DNA of 64,000 nucleotides from Sebastes aleutianus (lineage: Eukaryota > Chordata > Actinopteri > Perciformes > Sebastidae), in assembly GCA_916700875.1 (NCBI GenBank), contig CAKAKS010000004.1, positions 11,118,534 to 11,182,533 of the forward strand, written 5' to 3'. The position numbers and the translations under genes are program-made. This document shows, one piece after another, positions 12,021 through 26,400 of this stretch (within the stretch, counting starts at the first letter, position 1; each line of letters opens with the position of its first letter). The notes beneath the pieces are model-generated. The model was given only the letters and a program-made list of their open reading frames with translations. It was not told the origin of the DNA and ran no database searches.

Positions 12021-12094
12021 CCCCCTTCTGTTTAGGAAAATGTAAGAAGGAAATGTCACTTTTCAACAGTGTTTGACGGATAAAACGACAATAA

Positions 12095-12755
12095 TTCCCA
12101 ATTAAAGTGGCAGTAGGCAGTATATTTTTGGTATCAATGGGCAAGAATTCCATAATAAGCTTTCAGCATATTGTAATGCAAGTGTTCTGAGAGATAACTA
12201 GACTTCTGCACCTCCTCATGGCTCTGTTTTCAGGCTTTAAAAAAAAATCTAGCCAGACTTTGACCAATGACAGGTCATTTCATAGAGTGTTCCTATTGGC
12301 TATGCTCCGGTCATGTGATCGGAACTTGGCATTCCTTCAACAGATCTCACAATGGCTGCTGCGTCACAAACTTTCTTATTTTACAGCTAAACCGTGCAAT
12401 ACAGGATGATTCTGAAAACATTTCAGGCGAGAAATAGGCATTAACGTGACATAATATTGATTCATATTTGATCACAGCGCTGCCTAGTTTGACCATTTGG
12501 TCGGAGTTCGCGAGTGATTGACAGCTGGCTCTCATAGACAGCAGATGGACAGCAGGCCTCAGATCAGCTCTTACTGCTTGTTTTCCTCCGGTCTGTGAAA
12601 TCTTGCAGATGCCGTTAGGAGCAACGAACACCGGAGGACACAGAGGCAGATAATTTTTTTCAGGTTACCTGTTTCATGTACTACTGTCACGATACAGCAA
12701 CCGTTTTATAAAAATAACTTTTTTTGTTTTTGTTAAACTTACTCCACAAAGCAAA
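12095..12755. repeat. Dispersed teleost repeat
   Basis: The block from aaagtggcagtaggcagta through the ggttacctgtttcatgtact region and a poly-T tract is one I recognise as a sequence dispersed in percomorph genomes. Identity is from memory and was not searched. Its short open frames (60-94 aa) overlap on both strands and look non-coding. The 12756-12960 stretch that follows shows nothing recognisable. Confidence 0.5.
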
Positions 12756-12963
12756 GGTTACTAATGTCGAGGAAAATGTAATGGATACAGGCTGTGGCAA
12801 TGTTGACATAGTCGGATGTGAACAGTACCATAAAAGTGGTCAAATCTGGTGCAACCATGAATGTGTCTTCATTGTCAGATTAAAGTCAAAACTGTCCTAA
12901 ATCAAGTGACGCCCATTCGGAGAAACACATAATGACAGACACCATTCTGTGTCAACAAACGCA

Positions 12964-12969
12964 TTTATT
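12964..12969 (-). terminator. nup58: Candidate nup58 poly(A) signal
   Basis: Read on the minus strand this is AATAAA, about 1.5 kb downstream of the nup58 stop codon. It would end a 3' UTR spanning roughly 14476 to 12945. AT-rich DNA supplies other candidates (for example near 13010), so the exact site is uncertain. Confidence 0.45.
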
Positions 12970-14476
12970 GAAGTGATGCCATAAACAGGCAAAACATCAT
13001 ATTGAAGATTTTATTATTAAACAGTTTCTTGAAAATACAGGTTTACACAGACTGTGATTAGAAAATAATAACTACCAGTATTTGGTAACCGAACAGAAAT
13101 GGACAATTTAAAAAAAAAAAGCAGAATATCACCCAACAATCAAAAGAAGTCAGCAACTATGATAGACCAGAGAGACAAATTTCATACTTGTGCAATAGGC
13201 ACACATGCACATTCACACAATCACTTCCAGGTCATGTACAACTGGCAAGTGCAAATTTATTCTAGCACATGTATAAGTTGAGTAGCTAGAATCTGCTTGT
13301 GAAATCCCTCTCAGATTCAACTAACATTTAACGGGAGCCATGTAATACAAACAGCACAGCGTTGCCTCTCCCCAGTTCTTACATTGGGGCAAAACTAAAT
13401 GTGTCTATAACGTAATTATTAAACAATGATAAGGATGGAATCTAGCAAAAACAACACAGGTTATGTGGACTAGATAATGGACTATCCCATGGTGCTAGTC
13501 CCCTTTTACCCCTCCCGAATGTCATCTCTTACTCCACTTGATACAAAAATAAAACTGTGCTTCCCCAAAAACCCACCCTGGACACTCTCCTGTGCCTATA
13601 AAACTATCTAGGATCAGATAATACTCCCCATTGACACCTTCGGGCAGGGACTACACTGTTCCAAACCAACTATCCCCTCATAAGCTTCTTTCCCTTTACG
13701 TTATCTTACCCTTCCCTGGACGAGACTTGGGCCGAGTCATCATTTAAAAGCCGTTCCGAGTGCAGTTATGCGATTGACAAAGTGTGTGTAAACGCAATGG
13801 AACCAACTGCACCGTCCACCTCAAAGCACAAAAACATATCGGTCTTGCACAATATTTAGACAAAAGAAATTCCTCACAGATAACTGAACAATTTGTAAAT
13901 TGACCCAGCTCAGTCCATGGCTGGCATTCCCAAAAGCATTGAAGCGCTACAGATTATAGTGTGCAGGCAGCATTTTGAGTCAATGCAAATGGGAAAAAAC
14001 TCATGCTAACACCATTTCTACTACATTTATTCAGAGTTACTAAGTATTAATAAGACCAAAGTAATATAATTTAACTGTTAATTTACTGGGAACAGGTGAA
14101 CATGGGCGACTTATCAACTGACAGGTAATATTGGTTTAGGGCTTGGCAATTTGGAATCAAATTAAATTGAATCAAATCAGTGGACAATACAGACCGATGC
14201 AGGATAGAAAAATGGTCAATGGGATTTTCTTTTACTCAACGTTATTGATGATTATTGTCATGTGATCTTAAATGGGTGATCCTGTATGGCTGTTTTATGG
14301 TGGGTTCATTTCCAGCCCTGATGATTTCCCCAGATTTACTTTTTCTTTCTTTTTTTGTAGTTGGATAATGATGATTATAGCACTTACATGCTTTTGGGAG
14401 ACCAGGCTTTACCCACTACAAACCCCAAGTTGGTCGGTCAGCTTGTCAGTCACAGGGTTTTTGCTTTTCCTTGGTT

Positions 14477-17400
14477 CTATCTCTTGCCCCTTTTATTACC
14501 AGCAGGGGGTTTCTTGAGCTGGAGAAGGGGTGCTGCACCGAAGCCTGCGGCAGCTGGGTTGGACACGCCGAAGGTCAGGCCAGCCGACGGGTTGATGCCA
14601 GGGTTACTGAAGTTAAAGCCTGAGCTGCTGCTGCTACCGAAACCTAGAAAAAAGAGACACAGGGGGACACAGGACAAAAAAAGAAAAGGAAGAAAGAAAT
14701 GTTAGAGAAAACAAAAGTAATGGAGCAAATAAAGGATGTCCATATGAAATACAGATGATAGCATTTGCTAAATTGTGAACAGATTTTGTCCACCTGGTGT
14801 AAAAAAAAAACAAACCCATATCCCAAAATGTGAAACCAGGAAACCAGGGAAACGTATTAGTACAGTATCTGCACATCGCTCAAGAGTAGCTTGACAATAT
14901 GTATACAGGAAGCTTTTCCAACTGCCTCTCATGCTCAAGAGAAATATCTCAATTCAGGAAAGTACACTTGCAAACACAAGCCTATATACATGTATGTATG
15001 TACCTGCACTCAGACTGCCTCCTGTGGGCTTACTGGTGGCGAAGGCAAAAGAAGACCCCCCAGTCCCCACCCCACCAAATCCTGGCCCACCACCAAAACC
15101 TGTGGGAGAGAGTGACATGGAAGTCAGTTTGGGCTCAGCACACAGCCTACTCTAGGAATGATAACAAGGAGCATTGGCTCAGGAGTACACACAGGCAGGC
15201 ATTTGGTGACCATATTTAGGTCATTCCGTGTCAAATCAGATAAGAGGGTTTTGTTTACATTTTATTTTACGTTCAAATCTTTCTGTATATGCTATTTGAA
15301 ACCAAAAAATAAGAGAGGCAACAACTTGACTTGTCATAATTTTTCTGGTGTCAAATAGCATACAGTATATATATATATATATATATGTAAATAAAACCTA
15401 AACCTGATTTGACACAGAACTACCCATATGCAAAACAAATGCCGCAACCTAATCAATAGAGCGCTACGCACAGCTTAACTTCTGGCTGGAGACTGCAGAA
15501 CAAAACAGTACTCACGGTACACTGCATGGCAAAGCAAAGGCCAAAAGGAAGAAAAACGAGATGAGAGGGATTTTTACCAAACACACCAACTACAAGAGAG
15601 AACACACCAACTTGGTGTGCGTTCAGACCACTTGTTCCCACACTGCCAAGTTACTTTTAACTGGCTGTTGTGGCCAAGTGGATTTGCCAGTTGAACTCCA
15701 AAAGGTAGAACATTAATTGAGTATACCAGACTGGTGAATTTCTTTGGCCACATCTCTCCTCAATAAGGAGAAAAAAGAATAGTCACGTGTACAGGTACAG
15801 TGACCTGTGGCATGTGGTTTGCTCTGTTTATTTGTGGTGTGAACGCACTTCTTGCGCAAGAAAGAACAGAAAAAACACTGCCAAGCTTTAACCAGCACCA
15901 CTCTCTCAGACACATCCACACTGCCTACCACTACTTTAATACAGGAGAACACAAAGACCCCAAACAAAAAGGCTGCTTGGCTAAAGCTAGGAGGCATTAG
16001 GGAACTGGAAGGGAAGGGAAATGCAAAAGGGAATATTCATTTAAAAAAAAAAAAAAAAAAAGGCTGAGGTAATACCTCCAAGGGTAGAGGAGCCCAAGCT
16101 AGTGCCCACTGCCGAGGCAAAGGGGTTTCCATACCCTGCCCCCAAGGGTGCCTGGGACCCTAAGGCACAGAGAGAGAGCATATGCTTTACTCCTCCTCTT
16201 AATGCACTTTGTGTGCACGGTTGAGGCAAATTATGTTCATCTACATTGACAGACAAAAGTTGGGAAGAACATTCATTATGACAAGGACACAATATGTATT
16301 TTGTGACTTGCACTATTGTCACATAAAATTAACTTCCTTTTAGGAATATATGTAGGTTTTCTGATACCTTATTTTTGAAAAGTCTTTAAATGTAAAAAAA
16401 AACAGAATGTCTGCAATAGATTGTATAAGAGTAATCTAACACTGTATTTGTAAGGACATCACAAGACTGCAGCAGCTAATCTATACAACAATCACATGAT
16501 GCTTTAGAAATACACTACTACAGTAGAACTGCAGAATCAGAAAATGCACCATGCTTTTACAGTTTATGTACTTTATAAATGTTAAACTATAACATTCCAG
16601 CTAATCAGTAGTACAGTTCAATGGTAAATGCTGCTAGTTCTTTCACTCAGAAACTTGTCTTTTTTTTCCTCTATGCAATTTGTTTTTCTTTTATGTAATC
16701 AATTTTTTTGTAAGGCTTCCAATTAGTCTGCATTGTTAAAACAACTTGAGTCGAAAAAGAAACAAGGACAAACGTTTCTTTGTTTAAAAATTGATTTATT
16801 GTCAATTTAATATGCAATTCCACTTACATAAAACACAAACAAACAGTTTAGAACATAATTGATTGTTAATTGCTAACTGCTACTGCATTTGACAAGTTTC
16901 CAAATTTTCAAGATTTCTGAGAGTGAATGAACTAGCATATGCCAACAAAAAAAAAAAAAAAAGCATCACACAATTATTGAATATAGCTTAAAAAGGCACA
17001 CCATATTATATATTAAATATACTGTTATCAACAGGCATTGGTTATATAAGTTTAAACACATTCATCTACAAGTAAAAGCACTCGAGATTTAGATAAGAAA
17101 TGTGAATTTTGGCATCTACGGCTGCCTCTCAGTGTAAACTGGTCAAAATAAAGGAAACTCAGTGATATGTTACAGTTCGCCTGTGGAAGTCAATGTGGTC
17201 AAGTTTCGGGCCATCCTTCCAGCAGGAATTGAATGACCATCCGTGGTACTTTGAACACTTTTCACCAGTGTATTCTTATATAATAAGGTTGGTGGTTGTT
17301 TTTCTAAACACAAAAAGCTGCACCTTGGATAAATCTACACGTGATTACAGGCTACAAACACTTTTTCTTTGCTGGATCAAGTCTGACCTAGGTGAGGTGA

Positions 17401-20400
17401 CTGGTTAACATATTAAAAAGAGATTCAGTCTAATTTTCAGATAAACATTAGCGAATGTATAGCTCGTCAGAGATCGCAAAGACCCCCCTCCCCCACCCCA
17501 AAACACATCCTGCATGAGTAGTACCGCCTATAGAAAAACCACTACAAAAAAGCATAATGTAAGCATACGATAAATGGTCAAAAAGGAAATGATTAAGAGA
17601 GAATAAGAACATTCAAAACAGTCCGACAGCCAACAACTCAAAAGACCGGACTCTGATTTTCAACTAATCGGGTCCATTTTTTAGAGAACTGCTGTGCTGA
17701 AGCTCAACATCACACAGAGAAAAAAAAGTAAAGATACCATATACACACAATTCTGAATCATTATTGAGTTTCAGAAGAACTCACGTTGAGTTGAGCACTG
17801 TAGGCAAATTGTGGTGCTAGTTACTGTGCCAACCATTCCAAAAAAAAATACAAAATTCACATTTTCAATTCCTTCACTAATGGCATTCAAGAAAAATACA
17901 GCAGTCAGCATTTGCATACATAATACTGACAGATACTGAGAAGATACCTAACATACAGGAATAAGTTGGCTAATATATCCACCATCACGTTTTCTAGGTC
18001 CAAACAGCTTTTGACAGACCAATAAATTATTACATCATTTTATTGTCATTATTGTGCCAAGTAATGTCTGTAGAGATGTGGAAGACTATGTTAAGCTAAG
18101 TTACACAAAGTCAAAACTCTGGAGAAACTTGGGAATCTAGCAGACGTCGCAGCTCGGCCCAAAAACTGTATCTCAATCCTACAAAAAAGTTTAGAGTTGT
18201 TTAACAGGAGGACTGGAATGTCCAAAGCAGCAGTTTCTCTCTCAACACGCAGCGGCTCCATCAAGAAAGAATCAACTAGGTTGGGGTCACCGAGCACCGC
18301 TGTCGCTAGCGGCAACATACAGGTAAGTGCTGGAGAGTTAACTGACTAGTTTATATCAGAACAGATTAACATTTAATTGTCCTCACTCATCTGAGTGCCA
18401 AAAAATGCTCACTAGTATCTCAATCAGTATAACTCAATATCAAGCCAGACTGTATCCTTTCATCATAAAACGGTGGGAAATAACACCCCACGCAATAAAG
18501 AGATGTGGACATACAACCGGATCACGCTGATCCGTCTGTTTCGTTTGGCACCAATGTATCTTACTGGTAGTGAAGGACCAGTGTGAGCAGCAAAAAATCA
18601 TTCTTCTCTTCTGAACTACCAGAAAAAAACTGGACTCAATCAATGAAATCAACGAGAAAGTAGATTTTTCTACACACGTTTCTCAAGAAACTTGTCTCCC
18701 TGAAATTACGACTTGTTAACAGCACTTTTACTCTACATTTTCATTTTTAATTGAACTGAATGTGAAATGATCCAGCAGTCCTGTTACGCTGACAGTAGCC
18801 CTTAGGTGAAATAGCTTAAATCAAGTAACATACAACCAAACCAACCAGATGTAGTATTGAACAGCAAGTTAATGCAGACTATTTTTGCCACTGTTTTGAC
18901 TTGACTATCCGTAATGTAAATGTCTGAACCTTCAAACATTAACAACGTCTCTTTGTTCACAACACTTGATTGTATACAAACACTGAGCTCACCTGTTCAT
19001 TTAGGCCAGCAATAGGTGACAAAGACCAGGGCTATTTTTAGAAGGTTATCAGCATCCCTTCCACTTTAAGACAGAGTAAGCGCAGAAAATGGAAAAGACA
19101 ATATCTTAGCTTAACAGTTCAGGTAATTCAATAGTTTATATTTTCAGTCCTGAGTCTTTTGGCACCTTTCACCTTATGTCCCATTGAGGCACAAATCTGA
19201 TCCTGGCCTACGCAATCAACCACCGCACCGACAAGTATATGGGTCAAACGAGAATCTGCCTGAAGTGAGCGCCGCCCAGCCGCATGGTTAGTGTTGTAAG
19301 TGCTGTGATACTGGCCGCAAGCCACTATGCCATTCCAATAACAGACTACATTACACACGCATAAACAAAAAAAATAAAATAGAAATAAATAGGTAAATAA
19401 ATACTGACGAGACCAAGACAACCACTTGTGATTAGGCTCCGTCTATAAGTCAAATACTAGTGAATAAACACTATTTTGGCAATGGGGATGGCAACTTTAC
19501 TAAATATCATCATTGACATTAAAAAAAAAGTAACCTAGTACCCAACATCTGGGGTTAACAGATTTGCAAAGCTACGAGTTAGAAATAAGTTACAGCGCAA
19601 TGCAGCCTTTTTAGACAGCTAGCATACCCAGAGAACACAGGGTTACAATAAACAGATGATCACAAAAAATTATCAAAAATTGATTTGGCTTTATATGAAA
19701 TAAAAATGGAAACGCACAAAAAAAAATCTTCAGCAGGCACCAAGGTAGTAGTGTGCACTTCTACCACATAAGTGGATTTAACCTACTGTGGCAACAGGGC
19801 TTGTTTGTGAAGGGCTTTTTAAGCAATGGACTGGTAAAATATTCCCATCCCTACTTGGCACATATTTAAATAAGCTAAATGCTTATTCAGAATAGCTCCT
19901 GCATGTCCCGATAAGAGGTCAAAAGGTATGTGAATGTTCTAACTAAAAAAATTAAGTCACATTCATTGTCTGGGTAACAATTGGCAATTATTGGATCTGA
20001 TGGCAGTTGAAGCAGAATTGATGATTTTGGTGAAAAGGAGGCAGCAGAAATTTTCAAAGAAACCAGACTTAAGCTGAAATTTCTTGTAATTTTTCCATGT
20101 GAGGATTTTTTAAACCATGCTGCCTTTGCAACTTCATCCAATTAAAATATTGCTTTCAAAATTTTGAAATTACTTCTTTACTACACTTTACAAGAAAACA
20201 AAAAAACAGTAGCAACATGCTAATATACATAGTAGCTTAGTTTGTTCATAGTAAGTGAGTGCCCTGATATGCCAGTAAAAACGGCCTACAAACCAAAGCC
20301 TACAAAAAAGGCTGAATAATTGTTTAACACCTCAGAGATGTGGCAACAACCATTATGGACATTACTCGTAATATAGTTGTAAAATGTTTTTAATAAAAGT

Positions 20401-23400
20401 GAATTTGTGTGCCATTGAGACTGAAACAATACGACTTGCTTGATTAGGTTTTATATTATTAGTGTGCAGGCTTATTTAGGTATTTTTGAAATACAAGTCC
20501 TAAAAAAAATGTAAATTTCCCAAACACAACGCCAATCTGTGAGTAAGCAGCAGTTATGTGTAATAAAAAGATCAGTCTTCACCTGTCTGCTTACGCTGGA
20601 TATTAATACTGTGTAGAATAATCTATATAAATATATTTGTTTTTACTGGCAGAAGATGGAAATAATTTAACACGTGGTATGATAGTTAATATTTAAGGAA
20701 TATATTTTACATTTGTTTTTTATTAATAAATAGGACTGGCTTTTTTTTTTTAATACAAGTTGTTGTAGGCCTTTAGTTTAATTATTTAGGAGTAGGGTTA
20801 CTTCTAAATGTCAGTCTTGGCCTAAACTGGGCCTATTATTGGTAAGACCCTGAACAAGAGAAGCAGTGAAAATGAAATGGCGATACAATCTTTATAGAAA
20901 TTCTGTTCTTAAAAATGTTCAACAGTCCTGTATTTTCAGTGTAAACTGATGCCACTTGGCGTCTGATCAATTGGAGCTTCCCTACGTCGAAGAGACCTCT
21001 CGACAGTTGGACTGAAGAGAGTAGGAGCTACATTATAATAAATATATATACCTTATACACCAACTGATCACCCAGACGCAATCTTAAAACAAAACATCAA
21101 CAGACGCAATGTTTGCCAGGTATATCTAAATCACACAGCAGGTGTCTAATGCGTTTAACCCATCACATGACAACCTTCATAGAGTAGGCTCATTTCAAGC
21201 ATCTATTAAATAGTCCTACCTCAAATGAAATTCAGAAGCTTCAATTATAACTTCAAGATACAAGCGAGTAAAATTGAGATAGCTGGATTTTTTTCTCCCA
21301 TCATATAATTTCTTCAATAATGTCAGCCTCATATACCTGCTCTAACATCCTATTAGAGAGGGCACAGAGAGAAAGAGAAAGATTAGGTGAAGAAGGTTAT
21401 TATATCCTTGGTATTACTGAAAGGGTTTGTATGACATTCTGTATGACAAGATGGTAAGGCAGCACAAAGGTTTCCTGTCAGAGTTTAGCAACAGATTTCT
21501 CTTATCTCTGCCTTTCTCCCTCATTCTTAAGCCGTTCTTTCATTAGAGAAAGTACAGACACAATAGCTTGGCACCAGCTAAGGCCTTTTATGTTTTTAAT
21601 TGTTATTAATCATCGTCTCTGTCCCGTTGACCTTTTCTACTCCCACGATTGCCTCATTTTTAAAAAAACACACGTATCCTTTCCTCTCCAAAACATCTGT
21701 CTCTTATCTCTCATCCTTTTATTTGAAGTGAGAGGAGGAAAACTTTCTAGAACTTGTAGGCAGTCAGACCTGGAGTTGGCTGCTGTTGCTGGGTCAACGT
21801 GGCTGCCATGGCAACCGCTGCAGCGTTGGGCACACTGGAGAACGGGGCGGGCCCGGTCGTGACTCGCGGCGTACTCTGCCACTTCCTGTTAGATGCCCGT
21901 TTGGACTCAAAGACGTCCGTCGAGTCTTCCAGGAAGGCCCGGCGGTAGGAAAGGTACTGGTGCTTCAAGATCTGTGATATCAGACATAAACAAAGGGACA
22001 GACAAAAAAAACAATGGACTTAACATGTTGTTCAAACATTTTAATTACAATTTGCTTAGAATTTGGACAATGTGGACAGCATCATCATGATCATATTATC
22101 ACAATACAACTCTACTTAAGCTTGATAAATGCCTTATTATACAGCCTTATACATTACAAAACAATGTTTTGAAGGTTGATAAGAATATTAATCATTTTCA
22201 GACAAAGATGGAGGAAAAGAACTGACCTTGACATTCTCATGAACAGACTGGAGCTGGGCAGCCTGCGCAACAAATGTCTGGTACAACTTCTGCATGGCTA
22301 AGGTCAGGTCTGGAAACAAATTAAATACACAATACCATAATCTGAGTGCACATTTGAGATGAATTAATGAAAAGATGAGGGGGGAGGGGATGGGGGGGGA
22401 TAAAGATCTGCACAAGTCTGAAATCAGAAACAGACTAGACTTTATTTTCACTTTAATTTTCTGTTTTGTTTTAGATTTGGGCTACATTCCAAATTGCAAA
22501 TTTTTACTTTTAGTACGAACTGCTGCTGCCCTTACAAAGTATGTACTGTTGCATGCAGTATTCATAGAATTAGGACATACTACTTCATCATAACAATGTG
22601 CCTTGAACTTTGACCCTCTTGCTCATATATCCACTGCGCAGAGGATTGTGGGTCAGAATAGTCAGAAAAGCATGCCGTCTTGCATTCTGCAAAATGCGAC
22701 CAGATGTAGTAGGATATCCTGGTATTTTTGGCACACTGCATTTGAAATACTATGTATTGGGACATACTAAATCATTTTTCTGGCATACTAAATAGTATGG
22801 TAGTATGGCTATTGGAACGCACAGGAAATCAGAGTTTAACTTGGTTTCTAAACAGATCAGTAATTTGCCGTTTGTCACTGTGAGCAACCGCTTTCAAATT
22901 ACAAAGTTAATTAATGCCGATTTAAAAAACTGGAAATGTCGAGACACATTTTTAGCTACTTTCCTGAGTTGTGTTAAAAGTCCTCTTACCCTGAGGAGTG
23001 ATGTGGGAGCCACTGCTCTGCGTTGTCAGGTGGTTCTCGAGTTCTTCTATCTGCTGCCGGTACTGCTGCAACTGCACCTCAAACTGCTCTACCAGGCTAC
23101 GGAAATAACTAAACACAGAAAGATTACACATATATATTCATCTTTGTTGAATCCATGAAGCGATAAAAGCTGAAATATATAGAAAACATGACAACAGAAG
23201 CTGACACTACTGCAATCTGAACTGCTGCACATCCCCCCTTTGATTTGCTTCAGGACCACTACCTGGTGGCTTACTTACTCTGATGGAGCAGTGTTCTCAT
23301 GCTGAAGTCCAGGGGGAGTCTTTTGTGTGCGCAGTGCTATGTCAGCATTTTTCAGCTCCTTGAGAACAAAGGAAAAGAGGAAATTAAAAAGACTCATTTT

Positions 23401-26400
23401 TATATATCTTCAGTATGACATCTCTTTCTTGGAGATCACTTTATCAGTGCATGGGGTGGGAGACACAGTCAATGACGTAGACAATTAAGTTCCTCTCATT
23501 GCAAGTCCCATTTGCTACAGCTAGATTGATCTATAGCTATTCCTTAGGAAAAGATAATTAAAAATACCACTTATCCATCTTGGTATAGCACTGGAGCATT
23601 TTCTGTACTGTAAGTACATACAATATGCGTGTCCATTTAAAAGACAAACTTCATGTGTATTTCTTGACAGGATTTGAGGAAGTCAAGTGTTAATTGTGAT
23701 GTATGCTCATATTGACAATGGATCTATGATCAGATTTGTGCGTCAGGACTGAAAAGACTTGAGTTAACATAGAACTTCTCACACTTAGGCTTGCATGTGC
23801 AGATGTACTGTTTTTACCTGCGCTGTCTCCAGCTTTAGCTTGTCGATGGCCAGAGCCTGGCGCTGCAGACCGCTGGCACTGACGGAGAGAAGCTGTTTGA
23901 GGCTCTTGATGTCATCTTGGACTTTAGAAATGCCCTTAGATGACATCCTGCTGATGTCCTCCTCAACCTGTTTCTGGTCTTTCACAAATTTTCTACAAAA
24001 AGAAGAACGACAAAAGACAATTGGAAATTACTCAACACAAAATGTTTCCCAGCAATGCATTATCGGTGCACTAGCACCAGTTCTAGTGTTATATTTTAAT
24101 TCAATACATAATTTGTGAATTATGGATTTTACATGGTAACTTGCCAGCACTTGGGAAAGCCCCTGGAGGACACACATAAATTTGATCTTGTTTGGAGTAC
24201 ATTGCCAAACTCACCACCATCCTTCTAGCCATGTTTACAACACACAGCCCAAATGAGTCACGTCTCCTTTGGAACAATAACACTACTGATAAAACAGATG
24301 ATTTGCATCTTTAAACAAATATGACAATTCTGCCAAGCATTGTGCCCAGGCTTGTGACCAAATGGTCACTGGATCAAATCCTGTGACAATATATACATAT
24401 ACAACAATACTTACTGGAAATTCTCAACGTCTTGACAAATAACTGGGGGCAGGTTCTCATCTTTCAAAGCTTTACTGTCCCTGAGGGAGAAAGAAAGAGC
24501 GCTTTTAATCATTACAGTAAACTGAATCTTGCTGATGAGGTTTACATAACAGGATAGGAAACCACTGTATGCCTCAACAGTTGTTTACACTGATTTACAT
24601 TATAGCATGTACAGTTCTAACATTTCCATTTAGTAAAGAACCATGCGTATGTTGGTCAGCAGGACTTACTTTGCATTGGCTCCAGAGGATGTGTCGCTCT
24701 TACTCTCAGAGGAAGTGCTAAAGTCGACTCCACCCAGGCCAATACTGGGGGCAGGAGCTACTGTTGCTGCTGTGGAGGCAGCTAACAGAGAACCCAACGT
24801 TAACCCGCCACCTACTCCAAGAGCGGTCTGACCCAAACCTGCAACACCAATAAACATATACAGTAGGTTATAACACTGTGCACCATTGTTAAGATTGAGA
24901 ACTACTTTTAAAATAGTCCTCAGTTAAGACGGTTGAGGCGTAATCAAAACCACTGTAGCAGTAACATTGATGTCCTCAATGAAAATCAGAGGTCATAGCG
25001 CTGCAACACTACATTGCTAACCCACTAACCAAAAAATACAAAACCCCTTAATTATCATTAGCTTTATCTATACTAGGACTATCAATCGATTCAAATATTT
25101 AATCACGATTAAATCGCATAATTATCCATAGTAATCATGATTAATAGCAAATTAATCGCACATTTTCAAAATGTACCTGAAAGGGTACATTTAAGGTACA
25201 AGGGTTTTAAGTATTTAATACTTTTATCAACATTGGAGTGGGCAAATATGTTTGCTTTATGAAAATGTATGTATATATTTATTATTAGAAATCAATTAAC
25301 AACACAAAACAATGACAAATATTGTCCAGAAACCCTCACAGGTACTGCATTTAGCATAACAAATATGCTCAAATCATAACATGACAAACTCAACAGCTGC
25401 CAGTGTGTCAGTGTGCTAACTTGACAATGACTTGCCACAAACTGCATGTGACTATCATAAAGTGGGCATGTCTGTAAAGGGGAGACTCGTGGGTACCCAG
25501 AGAACCCATTTTCATTTACATATCTTGACATCAGAGGTCAAAGCCAGTTTTTCCTCACCAAAATGTTGCATCAGTTTGGAGTGTTATTTTATACGACAAG
25601 CTAGTATGACATGGTTGGTACCAATGGATTCCTTTGTTTTTTGTAGTTTCATATGATGCCAGTATCTTCTAGCCTTAAAACTGAGCCCGCTACAACCTAA
25701 GAATTGCAAGTTCCGTTAATGCGTTAAAGAAATGAGTGGCATTAAAACAAATTTGCGTTAACTTTGACAGCCTTAATCTATACCAATTCATATTTTTTGG
25801 GACTTTGCATACAACTACTGCTTTAATAAATTATATAACTATGTTTTGCCATTGTGCTGAGCTCTTGGCACCGTGTACGCGCATGTGCACAAGCTCAGGT
25901 TGTCTGTTTGCCTCTCACCTGCAGATAAAGTGTTGGCGAAGAGACTCGCGCCCAGTGATGGGCCTGTTAAGGCTGGTGCTGTGGTGGTTGTTGCGCCACC
26001 AAGACCAAGACCAAGGGTGAAGGCTGTTGCTGCAGGCTGCTGTGGAGCTATGGATGTCAGGACAGAGCCAAATGATAAACCTGCCCCCACAGGGGCTGCT
26101 GAGGAGGTGGAAGTGTTGGTGAGGGAGAAGGGTGTTGCTGAGGCGGTTGGCTTGTTGAAGGCCAAGCTAAAGCCAGTGGCCGCATTTGTAGCGGCTGGGG
26201 CACCTGAGAGAAAGTAGAAATCAAGATTATAACCTGTTTTATTAACTTCCCAAGAGCTTACGTCAAAAATATCCCAGGAACACAAACATACCTAATGTAA
26301 GGCCTGTGGTAGGTGCAACAGCGCCTAAAAGAGACCAACATCACAACATAAGAGAAGGTGTATGGCTGTAGCAAGCACACATTAATCACACAGGAATTTA

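Noticed and set aside
18091..18318. 75-aa minus frame in nup58 intron 11 as an extra exon
   Set aside because: Exon 11 joins exon 12 in matching phase and the fused sequence fits the known protein; no reason to insert it.
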